Source: Neomelitea salexigens DSM 19753
GTDB taxonomy: Bacteria; Pseudomonadota; Gammaproteobacteria; Pseudomonadales; Spongiibacteraceae
Assembly: GCF_000422345.1 (NCBI RefSeq)
Contig: NZ_AULP01000001.1
Span: forward strand, 620,001 to 684,000
DNA length: 64,000 nt
Direction of reading: 5' to 3'
A program made the translations under genes and the position numbers. Numbering within the stretch: position 1 is the first letter of the stretch; each line of letters starts with the position of its first letter. Shown here piece by piece: positions 8,779-17,906 of the stretch. Below the pieces are notes generated by a model. It was not told where the DNA came from. It did no database searches and saw only the letters and a program-made list of their open reading frames with translations.

Positions 8779-11253
8779 ATGAAAGTCAGTAAGCTTAAAT
8801 CCCTCGCTGCACTGGGCGGGCTGGGCTTGTCGGCGTTTGCGCCATCGCTGTACGCACAAGCCGCGCTTGAGGAAGTTATTGTAACGGCTCAAAAGAAAGC
8901 TGAGTCACTGCAGGACACACCTATCTCATTGACCGCGTTCAGCGAAGACCGCCTCGAAGTTGAAGGCATCAGCAGCCTGGGCGACATCGGCTCTAAGGTG
9001 CCAAGCCTGACCATTGAACCCTTCCCAATCAACAATGCCACACTGCGTATCTTTATTCGCGGTATTGGTATTTCAGACGCGCAAATCACCCAGGATCCAC
9101 CGGTTGGTATTTATGTAGACGGCGTATATATCGCCCGCTCAACAGGCACCGCTCTGGATGTAGCCGACCTGCAACGTATCGAAATTCTGCGCGGCCCGCA
9201 GGGTACCCTTTATGGCCGCAACACCACAGGTGGCGCGATCAACCTGGTGACCAAGAAGCCCACCACTGAAGGCATCGAGTTTAAGCAGAAATTCACCGCG
9301 GGTAACCGCGACCTGTTTACATCAAAGAGCACCCTGAACCTGCCACTTAGCGATACCATCGCGGTGAAGCTGGCGGCGATGCGCACTATGCAGGATGGCC
9401 ACATTGAAAACACCGGCCCAGGCGGCGACTTTGGTGACCGCGACGTAGAGGGCTACCGCGTCGATCTTCGCTGGGATATTACTGAGTCACTGGCCATGGA
9501 TTTTGCCTACGACAAATCAGATTTCGACTATTACAACACCCAGTACCAACATGTTCGCCCACGTACACCAATCGCGGGTAGCCAAGCGGACTTAGTCGCC
9601 GCCAGCCAGAAAACGACCTACTCAAATTCTCGGCAAAAGAAAGTTGGAACCGTAACAACGTTTGAGCCTTCGACCACCGATATTGAAGGCTACGCTTTTA
9701 CTCTGACTAAAGACTTTGAAAACTTCCAGGTCAAGTACATCGGCGCCTATCGCGAGCTGTTTGATAAGTCCTATGCTGACCTAGGGGGCGGCGTGCCGCT
9801 CGAGCCAGGTGAAAGCCCACATGCAGACAACTCAGAAAGCAAAGATATTTTCCGCCTAGACTCGAATGAGTACTGTGGTCAGGCTGCCGAATTCGTTATG
9901 GGACCTGGACAGTGTCTGCCCTTGGTTTACCCTAAAGTTAACCAAGAACAATACTCCCACGAATTGCAAATCAGCGGTGACCTGTTTGAAAGCCGCGTAA
10001 ACTACATTGTCGGCGCCTATTATTTCAAAGAGGAAGCCACTGAAGATAACGGCCCTCTTCACCACCAGCTGAGTGGCCCCGTAAATGTTGATATCCCGGG
10101 GTTGAGCGGCGTAATTGCTAACAATGTTCGCGCCGTAAATATGCTCAGCCAGATTTACGATATTGAAAATGAAGCAGCAGCTGTGTTCGGCCAGTTCACT
10201 TGGACACCGAATATCCTGGAAGATCGCCTACACCTGACATTTGGCGCACGTCACTCTGAAGATAAACGCTCAACAGTCAAATTTCAGGAAGACATCACTG
10301 TTGCCGAAACGACCCTCGGCCCCATTGATGTATCCTTTGTCCAGTGCGGCGGCGACCCGACCAACGGGGACTGCCGGAACTTCAACAATATTCCTGCATC
10401 TCAGGACTTCAGCAACGACTCGTTCAGCTTTGTTGCCGAGTACGACCTGACTGACGACATCAATATTTACGCCAAGCGTGTGGAGGCCTACAAATCTGGT
10501 GGCTTTAACACCCGCGATCCACAGCAAGACGGCAACCAAGGCCCTGCGACTGACGGCAACGACTACGGCTTTGGCTACGCTGATGGCTTCGACGCTGAAT
10601 ACGTGACCTCTTACGAGCTCGGTATTAAAAGCGAGCTAATGGATCGCCGCCTGCGTATCAACGCCGACGTATTCTTCAGTGAATACGAGGACATGCAGCT
10701 GAACTTCATCCTGGCAGGCACAGTGGCAGACACTAAGGTCACTAACGCCGGTGAAGCAGAGATGTTCGGCTTTGAAGCAGATGTGACCTTCCTCGCCACT
10801 GAAAACCTGCTGATGATGTTGAACTACGCCTACCTCGATACTGAGGTTACCAAAGCAACTGATGTTAATGGCAACGACGCCTCAGACGAATTCGTGTTCT
10901 TCTCAGCACCCGAACACAGCTTCACTGCCTCTGCTGACTACACCCTATTGCAAGCAGACTGGGGACGTACCAGCGTCAACGTGAGCGTGAACTACATGGA
11001 CGAGCGCAACGGCGGCTCGCGTGCTGAAAACGTTAAAAACACTCAGCTGCGTCAGTACGAGCTGGTTAACGCTCGCCTTAGCCTGACCGATGTTCCCTTT
11101 GCTGGCGGCCGCCTTGCTGCGGGCCTGTGGGCGAAGAACCTGCTGGATGAAGAGTACGAGCTGACAGCGGTCGACAACCTGCCTCAGGCAGACCGCTCGG
11201 TAATTTGGGGTGAGCCCCGTACCTACGGCATCGACATCTTCTATGAGTACTAA
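8779..11253 (+). CDS. TonB-dependent outer-membrane receptor
   Basis: This 824-residue TonB-dependent transporter begins with a Sec signal peptide (about residues 1-26, ending YAQA). A TonB-box-like segment EEVIVTAQKK is followed by the plug domain (VGIYVDGVYIAR; RIEILRGPQGTLYGRNTTGGAINLVTKKP). The long C-terminal barrel ends in the aromatic YGIDIFYEY. It imports an unidentified substrate powered by TonB-ExbBD. The plug type belongs to the large receptor group common in marine gammaproteobacteria and sphingomonads that use hydrophobic or aromatic substrates. The next gene is a ketosteroid dehydrogenase-like enzyme, which makes steroid uptake a reasonable guess, but a terminator separates the two. 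Ligand specificity cannot be read directly. Confidence 0.95.
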   Translation: MKVSKLKSLAALGGLGLSAFAPSLYAQAALEEVIVTAQKKAESLQDTPISLTAFSEDRLEVEGISSLGDIGSKVPSLTIEPFPINNATLRIFIRGIGISDAQITQDPPVGIYVDGVYIARSTGTALDVADLQRIEILRGPQGTLYGRNTTGGAINLVTKKPTTEGIEFKQKFTAGNRDLFTSKSTLNLPLSDTIAVKLAAMRTMQDGHIENTGPGGDFGDRDVEGYRVDLRWDITESLAMDFAYDKSDFDYYNTQYQHVRPRTPIAGSQADLVAASQKTTYSNSRQKKVGTVTTFEPSTTDIEGYAFTLTKDFENFQVKYIGAYRELFDKSYADLGGGVPLEPGESPHADNSESKDIFRLDSNEYCGQAAEFVMGPGQCLPLVYPKVNQEQYSHELQISGDLFESRVNYIVGAYYFKEEATEDNGPLHHQLSGPVNVDIPGLSGVIANNVRAVNMLSQIYDIENEAAAVFGQFTWTPNILEDRLHLTFGARHSEDKRSTVKFQEDITVAETTLGPIDVSFVQCGGDPTNGDCRNFNNIPASQDFSNDSFSFVAEYDLTDDINIYAKRVEAYKSGGFNTRDPQQDGNQGPATDGNDYGFGYADGFDAEYVTSYELGIKSELMDRRLRINADVFFSEYEDMQLNFILAGTVADTKVTNAGEAEMFGFEADVTFLATENLLMMLNYAYLDTEVTKATDVNGNDASDEFVFFSAPEHSFTASADYTLLQADWGRTSVNVSVNYMDERNGGSRAENVKNTQLRQYELVNARLSLTDVPFAGGRLAAGLWAKNLLDEEYELTAVDNLPQADRSVIWGEPRTYGIDIFYEY

Positions 11254-11269
11254 GTAATTGGTCTTATTT

Positions 11270-11295
11270 GGGCTGCTTATGCAGCCCTTTTTTTT
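11270..11295 (+). terminator. Intrinsic terminator of the TonB receptor gene
   Basis: GGGCTGC pairs with GCAGCCC around a TTAT loop and is followed by eight T residues, 16 bases after the stop codon. Confidence 0.92.
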
Positions 11296-11431
11296 GCCCG
11301 CAACAGGCAGAAAAGTCATCGCCAACAACATTAAACCCTGGAAACGCAAGCATTAGACGGTTGCCGAAAAAGGCGAAAAACAGTAGATTAGACGCAGTTT
11401 TTAATACAGACATATTAAAAGAGTCACCACT

Positions 11432-12922
11432 ATGAGCGATAAAGATAAAAGCAGCCCCAGTAAACCCCTCCGCGCCAGAGATGTGAGCAACTGGGATATC
11501 GAAACAGACGTAGCCATTGTCGGCTTCGGCGGCGCAGGTGCTTGCGCGGCGATTGAAGCAGCCGATGCAGGCGCCTCGGTCGCCCTGTTTGAGTTAGCCA
11601 GTGCCAGCGGTGGCTCCACAGCACTTTCAAGCGCTGAAATTTACATGGGCGGCAATGGCGGCACGCCGGTTCAGAAAGCCTGCGGCTACGAAGACGACAC
11701 CGACAATATGCTCAGCTACCTTCGCGCATGCTTTGGCAATCAGGCCGATGACGCGAAATTACAACACTACTGTGAAAACAGCATCAAGCACTACGAATGG
11801 CTCACCGGCATGGGCGTTCCCTTCAAAATGAGCGAGCTGAAAGAGCGCGCCATTATGGCCCTGACCGACGACTGCCTGCTGTTTACCGGCAATGAAAAAG
11901 CCTACCCCTTCTACGAGCAGGCCAAACCCGTGCCCCGCGGACACAACCTTGAAGTAGAGGGCGACAACGGCGGCCCTCTGCTGATGAAAATTCTTACTGA
12001 AGCGGTGGAACAGCGCCCGGCGATTAACGTTCATTACGAAGCTCGAGCATTGACCTTGGTTCAAAACGATGACGGCGAAGTCGTTGGCATCGTGGTGCGG
12101 ATCAACCAGAAAGAGCAGTACGTGCGAGCGAATAAAGGCGTAATTCTCTGTGCTGGCGGGTTCTGCATGAATGAAGACATGCTGCGCCAATATGCTCCCC
12201 AGTTTGACTGTGGTCTGACACCAATCGGCAATCCCGGTGACACCGGCAGCGGCATCCGTATGGGCATGGGTGCAGGCGCAGCGGTCACCAATATGCATGA
12301 GTGCTTTGTAAGCCTCCCATACTACCCACCGTCGTCACTGACTTACGGCATTTTGGTCAACGACAAGGGCCAGCGCTTTATCAACGAAGACTGCTATCAC
12401 GGCCGCGTTGGCTATAACGCCTTGCTTCAGCAGCAAAATTCAAAGCGTATCTACCTGATCACCGACGTTGACGGCTATGGCGACTACGAAAAGATGAGCT
12501 ACCTCGGCGCCCAAGTTGCCGGCACCGGTGAAAGCATCGCCGAACTGGAACAGGAACTGGAATTGCCCGAGGGCAGCTTGCAGCACAGCCTAGATACCTA
12601 CAACCAAAATGCAGAGCGCGGAGAAGACCCCCTATTCCATAAATCGGAAGCCTGGCTGCGGCCAATTCAAGCGCCTTACGTCGCGCTGGACTGCACTCTG
12701 GGGCGGGGCCCCTTCTATCCATTCTTCACACTCGGTGGACTGGAGAGCTTACCGACCGGAGAAGTGCTGAACGGCGACAAAGAAGTCATTCCGGGCCTTT
12801 ATGCTGCCGGTCGCACCACCGCGGGTATTCCGCGCACGGCGGCAGGGTATGCCAGTGGCATGTCAGTGGGTGACGCAACGTTCTTTGGTCGCATGGCCGG
12901 CAAGCAAGCCGCTCTTCGTTAA
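11432..12922 (+). CDS. FAD-dependent 3-ketosteroid dehydrogenase-like flavoprotein (Delta4-type candidate)
   Basis: This 496-residue flavoprotein belongs to the fumarate reductase/KstD superfamily. The FAD dinucleotide motif (VAIVGFGGAGA) is at about residues 27-37. A cap domain follows, and the C-terminal FAD-contact region runs from GLYAAGRTTAGI to SVGDATFFGR. The C-terminal GYASG segment contains Tyr473 and Ser475, which match the Tyr/Ser pair described, from memory, for 3-ketosteroid Delta4-(5alpha)-dehydrogenase; Delta1-KstD ends differently. There is no signal peptide, so it is cytoplasmic. A receptor gene lies upstream. A related dehydrogenase acting on a non-steroid enone is possible. 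Confidence 0.75.
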   Translation: MSDKDKSSPSKPLRARDVSNWDIETDVAIVGFGGAGACAAIEAADAGASVALFELASASGGSTALSSAEIYMGGNGGTPVQKACGYEDDTDNMLSYLRACFGNQADDAKLQHYCENSIKHYEWLTGMGVPFKMSELKERAIMALTDDCLLFTGNEKAYPFYEQAKPVPRGHNLEVEGDNGGPLLMKILTEAVEQRPAINVHYEARALTLVQNDDGEVVGIVVRINQKEQYVRANKGVILCAGGFCMNEDMLRQYAPQFDCGLTPIGNPGDTGSGIRMGMGAGAAVTNMHECFVSLPYYPPSSLTYGILVNDKGQRFINEDCYHGRVGYNALLQQQNSKRIYLITDVDGYGDYEKMSYLGAQVAGTGESIAELEQELELPEGSLQHSLDTYNQNAERGEDPLFHKSEAWLRPIQAPYVALDCTLGRGPFYPFFTLGGLESLPTGEVLNGDKEVIPGLYAAGRTTAGIPRTAAGYASGMSVGDATFFGRMAGKQAALR

Positions 12923-12945
12923 ATTCAGCGGCAAAACCACTAACC

Positions 12946-12980
12946 CCTGCCTCGGAAACTACCTACGTTTTCGAGGCAGG
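12946..12980. repeat. Long perfect hairpin after the dehydrogenase gene
   Basis: CCTGCCTCG pairs with CGAGGCAGG, and after one mismatch AAAC pairs with GTTT, leaving a 7-base loop. There is no T-tract on either side, so it is at best a factor-assisted or bidirectional terminator. It lies between the dehydrogenase stop and the kinase start. Confidence 0.5.
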
Positions 12981-13033
12981 CCTGCCATACCATTTGTGTT
13001 AGCGTAGCAACTAAACATAATTACACGTTTGCT

Positions 13034-14815
13034 ATGTCCAGCACGACAACTGAACAACAAGAGCTAGCCGACGAACGGCGCAGTATCGAACGCTCAGGTC
13101 GCTTACACGGCGCGCACTGGAGTGTGCTGGCACTTTCGCTCGTGCTCACTTTTTTCGTTTGGCAATACGCTGAGCGCCAAGCACAGGACAAGCGCGAAAG
13201 CCGCTTCCAACGCTACAGCTCCCAGGTTGCTGGCCTGATTCAGGAACGGCTCCACAAGTACGAAGATGCCCTCTGGGCAGGTGTCGCCGCTAAGCACTCC
13301 CATAGTCAAGCGGTCGACCTGGCAACGTGGCGGCGCTTCTCCTCGGCCTTACACATTAGCGATAAATACCCGGGTATTAACGGCATTGGTGTTATCGACT
13401 ATGTGCCTCGGCAGCAGTTAGACGACTACCTTGCCACGCACCGACGGGACCGCCCGGCATATAAGGTGCACCCGCAGCACACACTACCCTTTTTGCTGCC
13501 CATCACCTTTGTCATGCCGGAAGATAAAAATGCTGCAGCCATTGGCCTTGATGTCGCCCATGAAGCGAACCGGTTGCGCGCCGCGCTTAACGCCCGAGAC
13601 AGCGGTAAGGCGCAAATTACCGGGCCCATCGTACTGGTTCAGGATGCTAATAAAACGCCGGGGTTTCTCTTCTACGCACCGTTTTACCGCCAACACAGTG
13701 AAACACTAGACGAGCGCCGCGCTAATTTCGCAGGCATGGTCTATGCGCCGTTTGTGGTCGCTGAACTGATGCGCGGGACACTGGAGCGGCAACAACGGGA
13801 CATATTTTTACGCATTTCTGATGGCGATACCGTGCTATACGATGAGTTCCCTGAAAACAATCAAGCACAGGGCCTCTTCGCCCAATACAAGCTGAATATC
13901 TACGGCCGTGAATGGCAGATAGCGACGGCCAGCAGCCCAAGCTTTTGGACCAATACTGACGACTCACAGCCCAAGGTTATTCTGATCTGCGCACTGGTTA
14001 TTGATGCCATGCTCCTGCTGCTGTTTATCAGCCTGAGCCGCGCTCACCGCCGCAGTTTTAATTTTGCACAGCGCATGCTCGCCAGCTCAGAGAAAAACGC
14101 CGCCGCCCTGACCCAAACCATTGATAAGCTGGAGCAAAGCAATCACCAGTTGGAGCGCTTTGCCTTTATTGCCTCACACGACCTGCGCGAGCCGCTGAGA
14201 AGCTTGGGAAATTACAGCGAGCTGCTCAAAAGTGATGGTGGCAGTATGTCGGACGAGCAGCGCGGCAAGGCCACCGGCTTTATACAGGCAGCTGCTAAGC
14301 GCATGGAAGAGCTGCTCACCGCCCTACTGAACTACAGCCGCATCGACTTCAGCTACCAAGCTGAAACGGTAAATTGCGCTAAATTGCTCGCCGAGTTGCG
14401 CGATGATCTCAGCAAGCAACTCGCAGACGGCGAAGTGGACATTAGCATTGGCCCAATGCCGGTTATTCAGGTCGGGCGCAATGAGATCCGTCAGCTTTTA
14501 CAAAACCTGATTACCAATGCGATAAAATTCCGTGCAAACGACAGGACCGCACAAGTAAAGGTCGAGTGTATCGAAAAACAGAATGCGTGGTTGTTCAGTG
14601 TTTGCGATAACGGCATTGGCATAGACAGCGCGCATCAGAATGCTATCTTTGATGTATTCAAACGACTACACCGGCACGAAGACATCCCCGGCAGCGGCAT
14701 CGGCTTGGCCAGCTGCAAACAACTTTCGAAACTAATGGGTGGCGAAATTTGGGTGGAAAGTGAGGCCGGAAAAGGTAGTTGCTTTTATTTCACCGTACCG
14801 AAGGGCGAAGAATAA
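13034..14815 (+). CDS. CHASE-domain hybrid-less sensor histidine kinase
   Basis: This 593-residue membrane sensor kinase has a first membrane segment at about residues 31-48, a periplasmic CHASE domain (about 75-290, with INGIGVIDYVPR and GFLFYAPFYR) and a second segment near 320-340. A coiled linker is followed by HisKA with phospho-acceptor His382 in SHDLREPLRSLG. HATPase_c follows with the N box NLITNAIKF, DNGIGI and GSGIGLASCK. CHASE domains sense small extracellular ligands. The gene ends in a TAATG overlap with a single-domain receiver, so the pair is translationally coupled. It lacks a strong ribosome-binding site. The ligand is unknown. Confidence 0.92.
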   Translation: MSSTTTEQQELADERRSIERSGRLHGAHWSVLALSLVLTFFVWQYAERQAQDKRESRFQRYSSQVAGLIQERLHKYEDALWAGVAAKHSHSQAVDLATWRRFSSALHISDKYPGINGIGVIDYVPRQQLDDYLATHRRDRPAYKVHPQHTLPFLLPITFVMPEDKNAAAIGLDVAHEANRLRAALNARDSGKAQITGPIVLVQDANKTPGFLFYAPFYRQHSETLDERRANFAGMVYAPFVVAELMRGTLERQQRDIFLRISDGDTVLYDEFPENNQAQGLFAQYKLNIYGREWQIATASSPSFWTNTDDSQPKVILICALVIDAMLLLLFISLSRAHRRSFNFAQRMLASSEKNAAALTQTIDKLEQSNHQLERFAFIASHDLREPLRSLGNYSELLKSDGGSMSDEQRGKATGFIQAAAKRMEELLTALLNYSRIDFSYQAETVNCAKLLAELRDDLSKQLADGEVDISIGPMPVIQVGRNEIRQLLQNLITNAIKFRANDRTAQVKVECIEKQNAWLFSVCDNGIGIDSAHQNAIFDVFKRLHRHEDIPGSGIGLASCKQLSKLMGGEIWVESEAGKGSCFYFTVPKGEE

Positions 14816-15225
14816 TGAGTCCGAGTGTGAATTCTATACTGTTGGTCGATGACAGCGACGCCGACAATTACTACCACCAGTTATTGCTGGAACGGGCCAG
14901 CATAGCGACGCAGGTCACCGCTTGCACCTCGGCATTAAGCGCCCTCGACCACCTGATTGCCGCCTTGGATGGCGAGCACCCCATGCCGGATATCATCTTC
15001 TTGGATATCAATATCCCCTCGGTCGATGGTTGGGAGTTTCTCAATCACTACAGCCGCTGTCTGACTAAGGAGCAGCGAACAGCGGATATTTACATGCTGT
15101 CAACGTCGACTGACCCGAAAGATCGGGAGCGCGCAGAGGCTCACCCACTCATTAAAGGCTATATCAGCAAACCGCTGCAAAAAGATTGGTTGGACAGCCT
15201 CACTCAGCAGCTCGAACCGTCCTAA
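14815..15225 (+). CDS. Single-domain response regulator (Rcp1-like receiver)
   Basis: This 136-residue protein is a lone receiver domain. It has the acidic pair in LLVDDSDAD, phospho-acceptor Asp64 in FLDINIPSVDGWEF, a Ser/Thr switch (MLSTST) and the conserved Lys in ISKPL. The extended loop around the phosphorylation site is typical of Rcp1-type partners of phytochrome-like and CHASE kinases. No output domain is present, so it must act by protein-protein contact or phosphorelay. The start overlaps the kinase stop (TAATG). Confidence 0.92.
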   Translation: MSPSVNSILLVDDSDADNYYHQLLLERASIATQVTACTSALSALDHLIAALDGEHPMPDIIFLDINIPSVDGWEFLNHYSRCLTKEQRTADIYMLSTSTDPKDRERAEAHPLIKGYISKPLQKDWLDSLTQQLEPS

Positions 15226-15253
15226 TTATCGAGAATTCACCGAAGCGCTAGCC

Positions 15254-16162
15254 CTAACGCAGGCTCGCCGTTGCTTGCTTTGCCATATAGCCCGCCAGTT
15301 TGTTGCGCTGATAGCTCAGCGCTGACGATGCCACGCGGCCGCTTTCACCGTTTTCAATCCAGCGCTTGATCCGGCCTGCATCCCCCACTGGGCTGCTCTT
15401 ACCGAAGGAGTCCAGCATTACCATGACGACAGGGCGATCATCCACTTCTGTTTTCATTACCAGACAGCGCCCAGCCAGATCTAAGTAACCGGTCTTACTA
15501 ACCTCGGCCTGCCAGCGCTCATAGCGCAGCAAAGGGTTAGTGTTGACGTAAGCCAGGCGGTATCGCGGACGGCTGAAATTCGCGGTGTGAACGGGCGTTG
15601 TGGAATATTCTTTGATTTCGGGATACTCGGCAGCTGCAGCCACCATTTTTGCGAGATCAAGCGCCGTCGACGTATTTTTAGGCGACAGCCCGCTACTGTC
15701 TACAAACCGTGTGTTCTTCATCCCCAATTCGGCGGCCTTAGCGTTCATCGCTGCTACGAATTGTCGCTCCCCACCCGGATAATTATTCGCCAATGCTGCT
15801 GCGGCAAGGTTTTCGGAGGACATCAGAGCAAGCCTCAGTAATTCTCCCCTGGGGAGCTCTGAGCCAACACGAATACGAGAGAAGTAGTAATTAATCGCGC
15901 GTCGATCTACGTCACTGAAGCGAATCTTTTCATCTAGGGGCTGAGCACTATCAAGGATCACCATCGCCGTCATCACCTTGGTCAGCGATGCGATCGGCAT
16001 GCGAAGATTGGCGTGCTTTTGGAACAAGAGCTCGCCGCTTTCCGCATCCATTGCCAATGCGCTAACGGATGCCAGCTTTAATCTTTCCTGTGTGTTCCCA
16101 GCAAAAACACTACCGCTGAAAATAATAAGTATGGCTGTGATGAGAGAACTCAAACTTCTCAT
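15254..16162 (-). CDS. pbpG: D-alanyl-D-alanine endopeptidase, PBP7 family (peptidase S11)
   Basis: This periplasmic serine peptidase trims peptidoglycan cross-links. A Sec signal peptide (about residues 1-21, ending SVFA) precedes the S11 domain. All three penicillin-binding motifs are visible: SLTK (SxxK), SEN (SxN) and KTG. The absence of the PBP5-type C-terminal beta domain and membrane anchor, together with about 302 residues, favours PBP7 over PBP5/6. I set the start at ATG 16162, which gives a clean signal peptide, instead of the longer frame from 16219. It is convergent with the receiver gene. Confidence 0.9.
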   Translation of the reverse strand: MRSLSSLITAILIIFSGSVFAGNTQERLKLASVSALAMDAESGELLFQKHANLRMPIASLTKVMTAMVILDSAQPLDEKIRFSDVDRRAINYYFSRIRVGSELPRGELLRLALMSSENLAAAALANNYPGGERQFVAAMNAKAAELGMKNTRFVDSSGLSPKNTSTALDLAKMVAAAAEYPEIKEYSTTPVHTANFSRPRYRLAYVNTNPLLRYERWQAEVSKTGYLDLAGRCLVMKTEVDDRPVVMVMLDSFGKSSPVGDAGRIKRWIENGESGRVASSALSYQRNKLAGYMAKQATASLR

Positions 16163-16298
16163 AGACTTTGCCCTAACGTTTTTATTTAGCCAGACATTAG
16201 CACAGCTCAGGGGCCGCAACTGTGCGCGCTGTCGCCTTTCTTAACACAAACGCTAGGTTACAACAACTTCGCCAAGTGATTTTAAACCATTGGTATAG

Positions 16299-16697
16299 TT
16301 ATGCTTTCAAACGAAGACTATCCAGAATCTCATCTACGGCGCCGCGATCCATGTCGCGATCCTCCATGGCGCAGGTATAGGTAATAAGCAGCAAATGATC
16401 CTCCGCCATCAGATACCATTCGCGTATAAAGTCGCCTTGGTCTTCGCCAATAAACTCCCAACCGCGCCACGCTTCACCAACGTCCACCCGCTCACCATCA
16501 CTCAGCGAATGCCCCATTTCAGCGATAAGTCGCTCAAGTCCCTGGGGGTCGACCCTGCCGTCATCGGATTGCAGGTTGCTGAGACAGATACAGCCCAGCT
16601 CGTCTTCGTCAAAAATTAAAATACTGTCGTCGTCACGTTCGCTTCGCCATTGTTCAGGCAGAGCAATAAACCAAAAATCACTTTCGACTTCACGCAT
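16299..16697 (-). CDS. Conserved hypothetical protein
   Basis: I do not recognise this 132-residue acidic cytoplasmic protein. It is rich in Asp/Glu and Trp (DFWFIALPEQW, EAWRGWEFIGEDQGDFIREWYL) and has no signal peptide or membrane segment. It starts five bases after the rimI stop, so it is the last gene of the leuA-holD-rimI operon. Codon use looks like that of its neighbours. The alternating beta-strand/acidic pattern suggests a small alpha/beta fold. Function unknown. Confidence 0.75.
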   Translation of the reverse strand: MREVESDFWFIALPEQWRSERDDDSILIFDEDELGCICLSNLQSDDGRVDPQGLERLIAEMGHSLSDGERVDVGEAWRGWEFIGEDQGDFIREWYLMAEDHLLLITYTCAMEDRDMDRGAVDEILDSLRLKA

Positions 16698-16702
16698 GGG
16701 GA

Positions 16703-17164
16703 TTATCCTGTATACAGAGGCAACGGCGTCGACATGAGGATGGCATCTTCGCGACCGTTGCCCGAGGGGTAATAATTTTTCCGGATACCGTCTTCAGTAA
16801 AACCCAGAGTCCGATACAAGGCGCGTGCTGGAACGTTGGATTCACGCACTTCCAAAAAGCAGCGCTGAGCGCCTACTTGCTGCATCCACTCCAAGCCATT
16901 ACAGAGCAGCTGTCGCCCAAGACCGCGACTGCGCTGTTTATCGCTAACAATAATATTGAGCAGGCTGAGTTCGTCTAAGACCAGTGAAAACGCCGCAATA
17001 GCGATCAACTCGCTATCCTCGCGCAGGGCAAAGCAGTAATCGTCTCGCAGGCTGCGTCGCCAGTTTTCATCTCGCCAGGGATAGGGGTCGCTGTGGCGGC
17101 TAAGCATTAAGCAGGCTGGCAAATCGGCACTGCTTAGCTCAACGAAGTCGACCGCCCTAGACAC
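16703..17164 (-). CDS. rimI: [Ribosomal protein bS18]-alanine N-acetyltransferase
   Basis: This GNAT acetyltransferase is about 153 residues long, the usual RimI length. The acetyl-CoA loop is QRSRGLGRQLL, followed by LEVRESNVPARALYRTLGF and the diagnostic C-terminal RKNYYPSGNGREDAILM, which matches E. coli RimI closely. The open frame extends to 17236, but those residues lie inside holD and are not conserved. GTG 17164 gives the family length and an 8-base overlap with the holD stop. RimI acetylates the N-terminal Ala of ribosomal protein S18. The order holD-rimI is conserved in gammaproteobacteria. Confidence 0.9.
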   Translation of the reverse strand: MSRAVDFVELSSADLPACLMLSRHSDPYPWRDENWRRSLRDDYCFALREDSELIAIAAFSLVLDELSLLNIIVSDKQRSRGLGRQLLCNGLEWMQQVGAQRCFLEVRESNVPARALYRTLGFTEDGIRKNYYPSGNGREDAILMSTPLPLYTG

Positions 17165-17906
17165 TTGCCTGAACAGCCCGTAATGCCGCCCATAACTCGG
17201 CTTTTGCGCCAGGACGCGCCTGTAAAACCTCAACACTGGGCGCGAGAATCAGTTTCGCAGAATTTGCGGCCAGATAGTCGCCATTGACATAAGGGCGCAA
17301 CGAATCCCCAAAGACAACTACCACGTTCGCCGTAACAGCACTGCCCCGCTCCGCAATAAGATAGGCGCTTAGCGCCTCGCGCGCTTCTTCTTCGCCCGTT
17401 AACAAGCCCGGCACTTTCACAATAGGCCAGTCAAACACGGTGGCCGTTAGCGACAACTGTTGCTCGCGCTGCCAGTGCCGCGCCATCGCTCGGGCAATAT
17501 TGGCTACAAGCCGTTTACTGGCAGGTGATAGGTCTGAGTCGCTGCAGTCAGCCAAGAACCGTACACCGATACCACTGTCGACCAGGCTAGCAGTAAAACG
17601 CAGCGCGGTGCTGCGCTGCGTCTCCGCAGTCGCCGCCGCGGCGGGGCGTTTCTCAACCGGCTTCTCTGCAGGCGAATCTTTACTTCCGGTCAGCTCCTCC
17701 AACGCACGCCGCGCAGACGCCGTATCGATATTCGACGCCCCAGTTTCAAGTGGCCGCTCGGGTTCAACTACGGCATCGCGCGTCGGCTCAGGTGCTTGCG
17801 CGTATTCAGCGCGAGCACTCGGCTTGGCGCCAGGCAGGCAAAAACGCGGCACATAGAGCGGTAGCCCCATGGCCTGTAAGTAAGCATGCTGAAGCTCAGC
17901 GCTCAC
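17157..17906 (-). CDS. holD: Probable DNA polymerase III psi subunit (HolD-like)
   Basis: This 249-residue protein shows weak sequence identity to known families. The call rests mainly on position: it lies directly upstream of rimI, as holD does in E. coli and as the cryptic psi gene does in Pseudomonas. Its N-terminus (LQHAYLQAMGLPLYVPR) resembles the short psi motif that binds chi. A low-complexity Pro/Ala/Glu linker (about residues 30-95) is followed by a globular alpha/beta region that fits the psi fold. GTG at 17906 shares its G with the leuA TAG stop. Alternative: an unrelated lineage-specific protein. Confidence 0.65.
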   Translation of the reverse strand: MSAELQHAYLQAMGLPLYVPRFCLPGAKPSARAEYAQAPEPTRDAVVEPERPLETGASNIDTASARRALEELTGSKDSPAEKPVEKRPAAAATAETQRSTALRFTASLVDSGIGVRFLADCSDSDLSPASKRLVANIARAMARHWQREQQLSLTATVFDWPIVKVPGLLTGEEEAREALSAYLIAERGSAVTANVVVVFGDSLRPYVNGDYLAANSAKLILAPSVEVLQARPGAKAELWAALRAVQASV

